From: Membranipora membranacea
Lineage: Eukaryota; Bryozoa; Gymnolaemata; Cheilostomatida; Membraniporidae
NCBI GenBank assembly: GCA_914767715.1
Contig: OU612070.1
Location: 1,817,501 to 1,877,500 of the forward strand
DNA: 60,000 nucleotides
Direction: 5' to 3'
The notes under the pieces are model-generated. The model searched no databases. It saw only the letters and a list, made by a program, of their open reading frames with translations, and was not told the DNA's origin. The position numbers were made by a program, and so were the translations under genes. Positions 1 to 10,362 of the stretch are shown here, piece after piece; the stretch's first letter is position 1, and each line of letters begins with the position of its first letter.

Positions 1-977
1 AAAGGATTAAAATGTGCCAATTAATTCCTATATTAGTACTAGGTTATATCTCTGCACTATACTAGCATTAACTTTAACTTTAACTCAGGAAATGCTGAGA
101 GGCACATCCAGTTTTCCCAAATTTGACACAGGCTGCCAAAAAACTGGTAAATTGAGGGGGTTTTCGAGAGATTTGAGCATACCGATATGGCATACCCTAG
201 GTGATATCATAAACTGTGATTGTGCTATCTGCATTGATAAAAACAGCATTTTCTACTATTACTGCTTCACTTAAATAATTTCATCAAATGCAAAATTTTG
301 TTACGCTACACTTCTTCTGTAGCTCGGCAGCTTCTCAACAATGAACATTATGTTTGTATTCAGTTGGGTCGTGGACATTACCCTATGTGTCTGCACTAAA
401 GGGAGATAAGTTTAGAATATCATAAATCTTCAAAACAATTAGTAAAACAATAAACATCTCATTTGTCCTCCCCTCTCTCAGTATTTACAGACTGTACGGA
501 CATATGGTTATATATGATCTATGAGATCTACAAACATGGTGAAATTCTGTGGTGATAGCAATACCTGAGTGGTGATAGCGATAACTGACTGGAATGAAAA
601 GTTCCTGCTGAACTATTGCCTCATTTGAAAATTGGCCAAAAAGACCTTTATACAATAACATATCACTCAGAGACAGGTGATTAGAGTTTACGCAGAGAAG
701 AAAATTCAGTCGGCAATTAGAACAAAATTTTTTGTCAAATTTGTTTGATGAATTGCATTTTAATGTGTACTAGCCAATGAAACTGCTGTATGGGCGTATG
801 GTTTGAGGAACTACATTCCTTCGCCAATGTAATGATTTATTGCGACCAAATAAACACTAATTGAGGAAAACTAGAAGGAAGTTGTTGGCGTGTCCTTCGG
901 GACTCCCACTCCTTGTTACAATGATGGACAAGAGATGGCAACAAGGTTTATGAATCATAACGCACAGGGAGATCATC

Positions 978-3900
978 ATGGAGGGACGTGATCATGAGTA
1001 TGACTACATTGAAGACTATGAGGGGCCTAAACAATATCTTGATATGGATTCGCAATCAAATTCAACCATCAACAAACCAGAGAACAAGGCAAGGAAGGAA
1101 AAGACAACAATTTTGGTGAAATCCAATATTGACAAAAAATTCAGAATGAGACTAGTGATTGGATCGCTGTTACTTACACTGATATTTCTCAATGTTGTAT
1201 TGATAGGACTTGTCTCAATGATGATAGCACATCCTCACAACGCCACCCAATCAGGTAAGACATATTTCTAAGCTATGAATTTTGCTTTTGGTAACTTGAC
1301 CTTACTTCTACGCTCTTCAATGACATTGACAACGGCGATGATTTGTGAAATTTGCTAAAAAAGTTATAGACACCAAGAGACTAATAATGCTATACTTTGA
1401 GTCGTAGGTTTATTTATATCTTACAGTGTCCATTCACATCAAGAAATTAAATTAGCTAGAGTTAAGTTCAGCTAGCTTGGCAGAGACTTAATGTGAGCCA
1501 GTACCAGTTTTTAGCATTTTAAAACATTCAAGAATTTCAGTTGGTAACTTCAATCCAATGAAAACATTTCTCAATCCAATGAAAACTTTTTATTCAAATT
1601 TTTTGTTTGTAAAACTTAATATCAAACTGACAAGCTGCCTATTCCAATTTTCAAACTAAAAATCGAAAATACCAATAAAAAACCTGGACTGTGGACATCA
1701 AATCAATGATGACGCCATTGATAATATACAATGGGATTATGTTTTTTTAGGAGTAGTTTCCCTTGATCATTTTACAGATGAGACCATGCTTTTGTACAAC
1801 TTTATAAAAACCATAAAGGAAGCAGATGAGACCTTTTGCCAAATAAAACTTCTTGGTTTCAACTAACTACAATTGATCTACTTATTCGGTAATCCAAAAA
1901 TTCAACCTTTGCATTAACCAAAGTATGAGAATATCTTCTATTTCTATTACAATTAAAATTAAATAACAATATTTCAATGTGTAAAAACTTGATCAATCAC
2001 AAATCATTGTCACAAATCAAATTCATTGTAAGAAAGGGAGGTGTCATGCAATATGCAGCTAAATTTATTTGAGAAAGAAATCCATATATTGTATTATATA
2101 TGGTATTGATTTGTATTACAATAACATGAAATGAATATGTTATTTGGAAATTGTTTCCTGCATTCAACATTTTCAGATTTTTCGAAATTCAAAGCTGGAA
2201 TATTATTATCTCTTTATTTGTATGATATATTTGCTAAAATATAAAATATAATAAACATTAAATTGAATTTTATGTCAATTTTGGCCCCGTAGCGTAGGTC
2301 AGATGCTAATTTTTTTTCTATTCTAATTTCCATGGCTGCAAGACCAGAAAGTGGGATCTGCTTCAATGATAGTTTATAATATGAAAAGATGCAAATTCAT
2401 AGCCTCATAGGTTCAGTGCATTCAATGCTGTTACGTCATCCAAATTATCTCTCACATTCTGCAAATTTAGTGAACTATATATTATTATATACATGTATTA
2501 CGATGATATTATACTAAAATATTTCACTTTTTAGAGTCTACCCAGTGCGCTCATCTCAAACAAGTAGCAGTTTACACCCAGGAGGTCAGGAATGATACAT
2601 TCTTATATGCTGCCAAGACGCTGCCGGCCCTAGATGAGTTATCTATATGTATGTGGATATATACAGAAGTGGATGATGATGAATGGTTTCAGGATTGGAT
2701 CATCAGCCTGGCAAGTAAAACTGGTGAGATATTGACCCAGAGGGTAATAAGATCTTCTTCCTTTGTGAGATACACATATTCCAGTTCCACATTATCAAAT
2801 TATCTCATCCACCTGTTTATGACAAAACAGAGGGTGGGCTGCCCCTAAAGAGGGACGCAAGTTGCCCGGAGTCCTCATACTGAGAGTGTGATACATCCTA
2901 GTAAACTAGAATGCATCCTAGAGGTGAGGCCATGGTGGACCTTCTATTCGTGAGTGTGCAGCGAGCTGCCAGAAACTAAAACAGGCACTAATCAGCCATT
3001 GGCCATGACACTTTGATCTTAGCCAATAGGCCGAGAAGCATCCATCTATGTACAAGGTGTATTCTGCATCCAACATCCTTCCATTCACACATTAGATGAA
3101 AAAATAAGCTGCTACACCAAGTGTGAAATGTGGGGTTGGTCGGTCCCGGTCAATTCTATTTTTGATGTTGCTCACCTGCTGTGATCTATGTCGGTGATGA
3201 ATACAATGCAAATATTGTTCTTATGCCTTGTAGGCATTCAAGATGAAATTAGAGGGAAAGCTAATGAATTTACTATAGGATTTGCAGACAAGGGGGACAT
3301 AACTCTTCTAAGAAATGGTCACGGTATCCACTTTGATGTAAACAAGACCACAAAAGATTACAATAAAAGGCTACTTGGATGGAAAAAGCATTGCTTCACT
3401 TGGAAGAAAAGCGGTATCATGCGGGTATGACTGTACATAGACAGAGCCAAGCAGTTGACTTCTCTTGTAAACGAGCACTGAAATACTTGAATAGTGCGGA
3501 ATTATTTAGACTGTTGACTCACAAAAACAATTAGTTTGAAATTTCATTACATAACCTTTGAACTTTGATTTTATAGTGGTACACAGGCAAGGTATATGAT
3601 TCATCAGTGATGGAGTTGTGGGTAGATGTTGCTGACATATCTGAGCAGGCAATAGATGAAGGCGGCAGACTGGTCGTACTACAGGACCAAGACATTCCTC
3701 GTGAGTCAAAGTTTATAAGCGGATTTTCAGACACAGAAATGAAATAGAAAAATCACGAATTTGTAAAAAGATTTTTGTCAAATATGTACTATCATTCTGA
3801 CAAGATCCTTAATACATGGCAGCACTATCATTGATGAATATAAGTTTGCTACTAGAGATTTGAAGGTCAGTTTTCTTAAGATTTCTGTTGTTTACCAGAA

Positions 3901-4287
3901 GGGCCAATGAGCGGTTGTTTATCTTTGCATTGTGGGAATAGAAAACTAATATATTTCAGAGTTATTATTAGAGTATTTATTAAATTGGAACAGGTTGCGC
4001 TATTGCCTATTATAATTTTAATTCAAATTTTATTATATTACATTATATTTTATCATATCTTACTGAATTATATTATATAAGATTTATTTACTTCAGTAGG
4101 CGGATTTGAAACCAGTCAGACATGGAGGGGTAGAGTTTCTCTTATAAACATGTGGGACTATGAGTTAACAGAAGAGGAGGTAGGAAAGTATAACTGTTAC
4201 AGTAAAGGAAATCTCCTCACAATGGATGATATGGAGATATCAGGGCCAGCATCTTTCACTGAACAACTTGTTCCGTGCTGTAACTAG
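978..4287 (+). CDS. Membrane-anchored pentraxin, copy A (five exons)
   Basis: Spliced CDS: 978-1254, 2535-2723, 3234-3424, 3577-3700, 4097-4287, giving 323 residues. All junctions are GT-AG and the phases agree (1,1,0,1). Residues 1-56 form an acidic, tyrosine-rich tail. Residues 59-83 are one hydrophobic segment with no preceding signal peptide, so a type II membrane topology is inferred. Residues ~97-323 form a pentraxin (concanavalin-like) domain: C131 and C209 fit the conserved disulfide, HCFTW (208-212) fits the family signature, LQDQD (254-258) matches the calcium-loop Gln/Glu-Asp motif, and GGFE followed by NMWDY (279-282) matches the C-terminal part. Pentraxins bind phosphocholine or glycans in a calcium-dependent way; binding here is inferred. 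Potential N-glycans lie at N88 and N192. The ATG context is ATCATGG. The paralogue is at 10363-18117. Confidence 0.86.
2824..3042 (-). pseudogene. U2 snRNA-headed retroposed insert in intron 2 of pentraxin A
   Basis: On the minus strand, from 3039 down to about 3008, the sequence reads almost exactly as the 5' end of U2 snRNA (GCTTCTCGGCCTATTGGCT, then AAGATCAAAGTGT; U2 has CTTTTGGC). The rest, down to about 2824, no longer resembles U2 and lacks its branch-site recognition segment. Pentraxin B intron 2 lacks this insert. The flanks near 2808-2823 and 3040-3053 resemble each other (CATCCACCTGT versus CATCCATCTAT), which fits a target-site duplication from LINE-type retroposition. It may be a chimeric U2 retropseudogene or a U2-headed SINE. 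It is unlikely to be a functional spliceosomal RNA. Confidence 0.6.
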
Positions 4288-4310
4288 TAGGTGTGAACAT
4301 CAAAACCATC

Positions 4311-4680
4311 GATCTGCCGGTGTAAGTACTCTCGTCTCAGACTCAATCAATTTTATTTCCTCATTCAAATTAATCATTCTTAGTTTTTTTTCTGATTATT
4401 CTGAGATATCTAATTCGACAACCCGCACTGTAAATTTTTTTGTTTATTCGTACGACTATATATGTATATGTTTCTCTTTGGAATAAACATTTAGAATTGA
4501 TCTGCCGGTGCTAGTACTCTCAGTCTCAGCATCAATCATTCTAATTACTTACTCTCAGTCTATTGTATTATTATTCTGTGATATCTAATCCAAAAATACG
4601 CACTGAAAACATTCTTTTTTTATATATATTTATGCTTATTTCATATATGTATATGAATCTTTTCATAATCTACACCCAAA
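4311..4680 (+). repeat. Diverged 188-bp tandem duplication in the 3' flank of pentraxin A
   Basis: GATCTGCCGGTG followed by an AGTACTCTC block begins at 4311 and again at 4499. The rest of the two units aligns with many substitutions (shared GATATCTAAT, CGCACTG and TATATGTATATG blocks). The corresponding flank of pentraxin B (18140-18175) keeps only the CTCTCAGTCTCAG part once. Confidence 0.65.
4482..4487 (+). terminator. Candidate polyadenylation signal of pentraxin A
   Basis: An AATAAA hexamer lies 195 bases after the stop codon of pentraxin A, inside the first copy of a tandem duplication. It is the first plus-strand hexamer downstream of the stop. Use of the site is not shown by sequence alone. 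Confidence 0.45.
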
Positions 4681-4738
4681 TAAGAACTGAATGTTTTGCT
4701 CAACAGAAATAATCAGCAGCACATGTGTTGGCTCTGAT

Positions 4739-4772
4739 CTGATTGGTTGTCTCCTTCATTCCAGCCAATCAG
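4739..4772. repeat. Short inverted repeat in the convergent 3' intergenic region
   Basis: CTGATTGGTT at 4739-4748 and AGCCAATCAG at 4763-4772 are complementary apart from a G-T pair. The element resembles, in degraded form, the much better hairpin found at the equivalent place after pentraxin B (18184-18240). The rest of 4680-5148 is AT-rich 3' flank without a gene. Confidence 0.45.
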
Positions 4773-4834
4773 TGCCAAACCAATGGCTAGGGTGACGATG
4801 AAGTGCAAAGTAGGCTTAATGCTGTTTCATTTGC

Positions 4835-4850
4835 TTTATTTTTATTTATT
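4835..4850 (-). terminator. Candidate polyadenylation signals of the Sp-family gene
   Basis: Three overlapping or adjacent TTTATT hexamers on the plus strand (4835, 4841, 4845) read AATAAA on the minus strand. They lie about 300 bases after the stop codon of the zinc-finger gene at 5149. Pentraxin A and this gene are convergent, with their candidate 3' ends about 350 bases apart. Confidence 0.5.
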
Positions 4851-5148
4851 TCATTCTGATATTTATAACAATGTAATTACAGTATTAAATCATTGCCAAT
4901 ATATGATATGCATTGTATAGCTTTTTCTATAAAAGTGTTTACAAAAAATAAACTTGAACCTCAGTATGTAACAGAATAATTATATAGAATCTTAACGTCA
5001 ACGAAAAACGATCATTGTATCCATTAATTTACACAACATTATAATTGTGTTAAATATCAACTGATATAACAAAAAATAGCCAATCGTTCATTTTTGACCG
5101 CCTTACAAACCACAAAAACTTGTATATATATTTATATATTGGAGATGA

Positions 5149-6207
5149 TTATAAATGATTGTTTATATTATTTGCTGTAGGATTATTGTAGGTATATGTC
5201 ACCATCATCTTCTGTTTAGAGATAAAACTAGAATCAATGTTATTATTAGCTACATCAGCAGCTGAGGGAGAGGGAGTACAGGGAGGTGATGGAGTGGGTG
5301 GCTCTAGGGTACCATCCTCATGTGTTTTGATGTGTTTGGAGAGATGATCCTTCTTCATGAACTGTTTGTTACAGGTAGGGCAAGTGAATCTCTTCTCACC
5401 TGTGTGAGTTCTCAGATGTTTCTGCAGCTCATCGTTGCTGGTGAATCTCTTTCCACAAAAGAGCCAGTTACAGGCAAACTGTCTATCTCCTGTATGCCAG
5501 CGGATATGGGCCTTAAGGTGAGATGATCTGTTGTACACCTTACCGCAGCCTGGAAAGTGACAGTTATGAGGTCCTTTGGCTTTGAGGTGAGCAGCTGATG
5601 GTCCGAGCTTATCAATCTCCTGACAATTAGGACAAGCACAGACAGATCCACCTTTATTTCGTTTGCTGCGAGATGGTGGGTTTAATGGAGTGGTACTGGT
5701 GATTGTAGTTGAGCTGGGAGCTGTTGAGGTGTAGTTTGTAGAGGGAGTTACACTGCTCGTCTTGGAGGTCTCAGGTATAGACTGGAGGTAGCGTGTCTCA
5801 GGGAGTACTGGGTTACTATGAGTAGAAGGTAAGACCATACTAGATGAGAGCTGAGCATAGTTTATCTCAGCGGGATTGTAGTGAGCAGGGTACGACATCA
5901 CTGGTGCAGGTGCTGTCATATCACTAAACCACGATCCAGAGGCAGCAGGAGCTGTCATGTCCCACCAGACAGAGGTGTCTGTAGTCTTAAGGTCGCTTGT
6001 GTAGGGCCATTCATAGGCAGACCTAGCGTACATAGTATCAGCGCTATGTAGCTTACTGAGAAAGCCTTCATTGCTGGTAGTGGGGAAAAGATAGTCTTGC
6101 TGGTTGGTAAGGTTGGTCAGGTGGGTGCCGGTTAATATTTGGTCTTGGTTCGGACTGTCAGGTTGATCTGATGAGCGGACTCCTGCATCACCAAATGAAT
6201 ATGGCAT
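5149..6207 (-). CDS. Sp-family C2H2 zinc-finger transcription factor
   Basis: A protein of 352 residues from an ATG at 6207 with A at -3. The frame stays open upstream without another ATG, and AG acceptors just upstream (near 6242-6265) suggest a non-coding 5' exon. Residues 1-180 are rich in Ser, Thr and Pro and include a repeated DMTAPA. A buttonhead-type box CACPNC (190-195) precedes three fingers: C216-C221-H234-H238, C246-C251-H264-H268 and C276-C279-H292-H296, joined by HTGDR and HTGEK linkers. The CNWLFCGKRF and DHLSKHIKTH blocks are hallmarks of Sp proteins, which act in the nucleus at GC/GT boxes. Oddity: the usual finger-2 RSDELQR helix reads SNDELQK and the finger-3 RSDHL reads KKDHL, so arginines that contact guanine in Sp1 are replaced. 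The C-terminal tail is Asn-rich. Subclass (Sp1-4, Sp5 or Sp6-9) not resolved. Confidence 0.9.
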   Translation of the reverse strand: MPYSFGDAGVRSSDQPDSPNQDQILTGTHLTNLTNQQDYLFPTTSNEGFLSKLHSADTMYARSAYEWPYTSDLKTTDTSVWWDMTAPAASGSWFSDMTAPAPVMSYPAHYNPAEINYAQLSSSMVLPSTHSNPVLPETRYLQSIPETSKTSSVTPSTNYTSTAPSSTTITSTTPLNPPSRSKRNKGGSVCACPNCQEIDKLGPSAAHLKAKGPHNCHFPGCGKVYNRSSHLKAHIRWHTGDRQFACNWLFCGKRFTSNDELQKHLRTHTGEKRFTCPTCNKQFMKKDHLSKHIKTHEDGTLEPPTPSPPCTPSPSAADVANNNIDSSFISKQKMMVTYTYNNPTANNINNHL

Positions 6208-6843
6208 TGTGGTGGTGTGTGTTTTCTGATTTTCAGCCGTCAACTGTACAGGTGAAAATTCGTAACTAAAATAGCAAAAAGTATAACATAAATACACAGT
6301 CTATCTAAGCTAACCTGAAATCTTGATGACCATTAATGTTGGTAGATGTTCCAATATATGAAATGAACGTTTTTATTCCCTAATTAATATATGTTAAGTT
6401 TGTGGAGGTCTGAATGGGGGCTAACTGCTAATACAGCAAATTGGATGAAACTTGAGGTAGACTAGACACAATGAATCCAGAAAGAGGCAGATATTTAGTA
6501 AAATTCATATTGAAAAGAACCATTTGGTTGTTTTCAATATAACTACAGAAAAATACCCAAATTCACTCTTAGTTGCGCTTGGTTAATCAAATTATGATTC
6601 AAATTACAAAAAACACAAATTCAATTCACTCTGATGACTTCACTTAAAAAAACTGTTTCATCTAATAATATTTTCCTGTCAGTCTGATAGTCAAAGAATA
6701 TCGATGTTGCCATCTTGTGTTTAAATCACAAATATAATTAGCAGCACAGAGAGCACTGTACAAGTCACATGTCACTATTACTAAGAGAACCAGCCGTCAT
6801 GCACCTCAATTTCTCAGTCTTCGGACAGAGACGAAACCTTGCG

Positions 6844-6879
6844 ATTTTAACCAACATTTTAACCAACATTTTAACCAAC
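6844..6879 (+). repeat. Three perfect 12-bp tandem copies
   Basis: The unit ATTTTAACCAAC is repeated three times without a mismatch, followed by a partial ATTTA. It lies about 640 bases upstream of the Sp start codon. Confidence 0.85.
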
Positions 6880-7201
6880 ATTTATGACAGCATACATAGA
6901 TGACACTATAGGAGTTAAAACATTTGTCGTACCTTATATATGAGTATCTCTGATCCAATCTCTTGCTCTATATATCTTAGCCTGATGTGATATTGGTGTG
7001 TAAATCGGGCTGAACCTGTCGTTGTGGTAAAACTGCCTGGTTAGGAAGACTGGCCTGTTTGTAATGATGCCTTAGGGTCGCTCACACTAGGTATTTAAGT
7101 GATCGGTAACCAACTTGCTCATAAGAGGCGGGGATATTAACCGAGCCTATCAAGCATCTTCTTTTGTTGGTAGTTTGTTTAATTTCAATTTCATATCAAA
7201 G

Positions 7202-7355
7202 TTTAATCCTGACGATGTATTAAAAGATTAAATGGTAGTGATACCAGTGACATATATTGTCGAGGCTTCCCCTGCTTCGGAATTTTATAAGGTGCCGTCT
7301 ATTATACCAAGATTTAATCCTCACAATGTATTAAAGGATTAAACTGTAGTGATAT
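7202..7355 (+). repeat. Pair of 43-bp imperfect direct repeats
   Basis: The stretches 7202-7244 and 7313-7355 share TTTAATCCT, ATGTATTAAA, GATTAAA and GTAGTGATA blocks in the same order. Each copy contains an inverted TTTAATCC / GGATTAAA pair able to form a small hairpin. GGATTAAA also opens the window and recurs at 8593, so it may be part of a dispersed repeat family. Confidence 0.5.
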
Positions 7356-8360
7356 GGCTGCGCATGTTATGAGATTTTACGTGATGTCATATATCCTACG
7401 TTGCAGGTGATTCTGAATTTTAATCCTTTCTTAATTCAACCCAACGCCGTGTGTCAGAGAAGTGGTAACAACAACAAAGGTAGAATATTCATTGAAATCC
7501 TTATGATACAAGTAGTTGAAATTTAAAAATTTTATTTAAACAGGACCATCAGTCTTTATAAATCATGAAAAATATATTGATTCAGGCAATGTAAGGTAAT
7601 CTGCAAAAGCTATCTAGCAGTCACAGATCTTTCATTAAAGTAGCTCTCAAGGAAAATAATCAACAACAAAGACTAGTTGAGTGCACTTTTTGAGAGATCC
7701 TGACCGTCATATGTTCGGTGAAACTAGCTGCCGGTAAATGCTAAATGACACAACAAACGCCAAAGTTAGTCAGCTGGTTTTTCAGTGTTTGGACTTTTCC
7801 AATATTTACAGTAGTCAACGTTCATCCAAGGATCCAGATGACAAGTATCGTATAAATATGGAAGAGGATGTTGTGGCTCGTGAGGTCACATTCATCTTTG
7901 TATCTCTCACAGCTACACAAAGCAAGACTGGGCACTAGGTTATCAGAAATTAGCGAGAGAAGGGCAGAAGGTATGTAATCTGATTCAAGATAATCTACTC
8001 ACATGTTTTATTCTTTAGAAAGTTTTTGGGCCACCACTGCTGGAGGGTCGAAGGTTGTTTTTTTATGGTGGTCTGTCTGGCGAGTTTGCTTTCTCAGTAC
8101 TTTGTAGCCGATTTATCAAGAGGAGAGATTCCTAGCTTTTCTAAGGGTGTCTCAATATTGGCTAGCTAGCACCATTCTAAGGTGGGAACTTCTTTGAAGT
8201 CAATTGAGTGAATAAATGTTAGCTAGCCACTAATTTCACAATTCCACTATTTAAATTAAACTTTTCCTCCTACCTAATATCATAATATTAATTTACGTCC
8301 TATACTTACTATACTTGCTATGAGAAGTCTAAGGTGATGTTGTACACATCGTAATTTACA

Positions 8361-8543
8361 TTACAGTTCATTTTTATTTGACTGTAGATATTTTAAGTCT
8401 TTCTCATAAGTGTCAGGTGGCGTGACTTCTGATACAAAATATCCCCACAAAGACCATCCACTGTCATCAGGCTCCCCCTCCCTTCTACGCTGAAAGCTTA
8501 CAATGGACAATCCATTGTCATGCACTTTACACTGACACATCAT
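8361..8543 (-). other. Unrecognised small ORF (60 codons)
   Basis: An open frame from an ATG at 8543 gives a mixed, protein-like sequence without low complexity, containing SGWSLWGYF near its middle. An AATAAA overlaps the last codons on the same strand, so it could be a terminal exon or a retroposed fragment. I recognise no family, and no partner exon was identified. Confidence 0.18.
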
Positions 8544-8635
8544 TTAAAGGCTGATATCTCTCTTTAGGGTTATTAAACTGTCATTTTATCAAAGGATTAA
8601 AAAATGCCAATTTTATTTCTACCTCACATGAGGGA

Positions 8636-9401
8636 TTAAAGGGCAACCAAGGTTTCAAACAACTTCTCATTGATGGCCATTGATTAATAGCAGATTGCAC
8701 CTTCTGCATGGGGAAAAAGACAAAATATAATTCGGATGATTATTCAGCCAGAATTCTTGTGAAACATTTCTTCCATCAGGAACTCAAACTCAGCTTAAAG
8801 GGCAACCAAGGTTTCAAACAACTTCTCATTGATGGCCATTGATTAATAGCAGATTGCACCTTCTGCATGGGGAAAAAGGCAAAATATAATTCGGATGATT
8901 ATTCAGCCAGAACTCTTGTGAAACATTTCTTCCATCAGGTACTCAAACTCAGCTAAAAGAGAATACCACATAGCAGTTTCCTGTTCCTGTTATTATTTAG
9001 ACTGTGCTCTATAATTATTACAGCAAAGTCTTGGAACCTCCCCTAAACTGAAGTGTTACCCAGCTTAGAGTCAGCAACTACTTTGAGTTTTGCATCGCGT
9101 AATGCACAAAGCTGATGCTGCCCAGCACATTATTTGCTACCCATTAATGCGTTGCCGCGAAACCTTGGTTGCCCTTTAAAGAGAATACCACATAGCAGTT
9201 TCCTGTTCCTGTTATTATTTAGACTGTGCTCTATAATTATTACAGCAAAGTCTTGGAACCTCCCCTAAACTGAAGTGTTACCCAGCTTAGAGTCAGCAAC
9301 TACTTTGAGTTTTGCATCGCGTAATGCACAAAGCTGATGCTGCCCAGCACATTATTTGCTACCCATTAATGCATTGCTGCGAAACCTTGGTTGCCCTTTA
9401 A
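8636..9401. mobile_element. Outer 377-bp MITE, TTAA-flanked, split by a second copy
   Basis: TTAA at 8636-8639 and 9398-9401 flank terminal inverted repeats AGGGCAACCAAGGTTTC (8640-8656) and its complement (9381-9397). The element is interrupted: the left part is 8640-8798 (159 bp) and the right part 9180-9397 (218 bp). Together they make 377 bp, exactly the size of the inner copy. There is no coding capacity, so it is non-autonomous. TTAA targeting is typical of piggyBac-type elements; the family assignment is inferred. Pentraxin copy A lacks this insertion. Confidence 0.85.
8799..9175. mobile_element. Inner 377-bp MITE inserted into the outer copy
   Basis: A complete second copy with the same 17-bp terminal inverted repeats (8799-8815 and 9159-9175), flanked by TTAA at 8795-8798 and 9176-9179. 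It sits at a TTAA inside the outer copy. Its own version of that site reads CTAAAA. The two copies differ at only a handful of positions, so both insertions are recent. Confidence 0.88.
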
Positions 9402-10362
9402 CAGTAATCTCAATATTACTATTAATGTATCTCGGCACTACACTAGCATTAACTTTTAACTTTAATACAGAAAAATTCTGAGAGGCATATCTTGTTTTCA
9501 AGAAATTGAGACAGCATGCCAAAAAACTGGTAAATTCAGGGGAGTTTCGAAGGATTTGGGGCGTACTGTTACTGAGAACCCAGGGTGATGTGATGGGCCG
9601 GGATTCTGCATTGATAAAAACAGAATTTTTACCATTATTTTTTTACTTACATGGGATAATATAATGTCATCAATTGCTAAATTTTGTTAAGCTTTTCTTC
9701 ATTCAGTAGCTCGGCAGCTTCCCAACCATAAACATTATGTTTGTATTTGGTTGAGTGGTTGAAATTACCCTACGTGTCTGCACTAAAAATAGATACGTCA
9801 GAATATGGTCAATTATTTAGATGATAAGTCATACAATAATTGTCTCATTATGCAGAGTAAGTTGTCCTCACTCTTTTTGTAACTACAGACTGTACAAACA
9901 CATGAATATAGCTACAAACATGGTGAAAATCTGTGGTGATAGCGATAACTGACATTAATGAAAACTTCCTCCTGAGCTATTGCATCATTTGAAAATTGGC
10001 CAAAGAAATCTCATAATTCAATGATATATCATTTTGAGGCAGGTGATAATCGTTAACGGAAAGAGGAAAATCCAGTCGACCATTAAAACATAGATTCTTG
10101 TGAAATTTCAAATTTATTTGATGAAATGCATTCTAATGTGAAAATACTAGCCAATGAAACTGCTGTATTGACGAGTAATCTAAGGAACTACATACGTTCA
10201 CCTACGTAATGATTTATTGCCACCAAATAAATACTAATTGAGGAAAACTAGAAGGAAGTCATTGGGTATCCTCTGGTACCCTTCAGGACTCCCACTCCTT
10301 GCTATCATGTCAGAAAAAAGATAGCATTGGGTCCATGATTCATAACACTCACAGAGATCAAC
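9402..10362 (+). promoter_or_regulatory. Upstream flank of pentraxin B, conserved with copy A
   Basis: This stretch aligns with bases 60-977 before pentraxin A, including blocks around GCCAATGAAACTGCTGTAT and the last 130 bases before the ATG. Conservation in non-coding sequence may reflect shared regulation or simply shared recent origin. I see no clear TATA box. Confidence 0.4.

Larger units (their letters stand above)
1..4290 (+). repeat. Segmental duplication, copy A (pentraxin gene A plus upstream flank)
   Basis: The stretch from the window start to the stop of the first pentraxin gene has a diverged counterpart at 8590-18117. The first bases (AAAGGATTAAAATG) recur near 8591, the block near 64-106 recurs near 9440-9490, and the last 450 bases before the start codon align with 9880-10362. 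The left limit lies outside the window, so the true length is unknown. Bases 1-977 hold no gene I can recognise and probably contain the promoter, because they are the part kept in both copies. Confidence 0.8.
6208..8360. other. Intergenic region upstream of the Sp gene
   Basis: I see no convincing gene here. It should contain the promoter and any non-coding first exon of the minus-strand Sp gene. Two small repeats are listed separately. The remaining open frames are short and unlike known proteins. Confidence 0.5.

Noticed and set aside
3506-3734. Two overlapping minus-strand frames of 67 codons
   Set aside because: They are shadows of pentraxin exon 4 on the plus strand.
6208-6297. Upstream extension of the Sp frame by 30 codons
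   Set aside because: It begins with GTG, not ATG, and reads through what looks like an intron acceptor; the ATG at 6207 has a good context.
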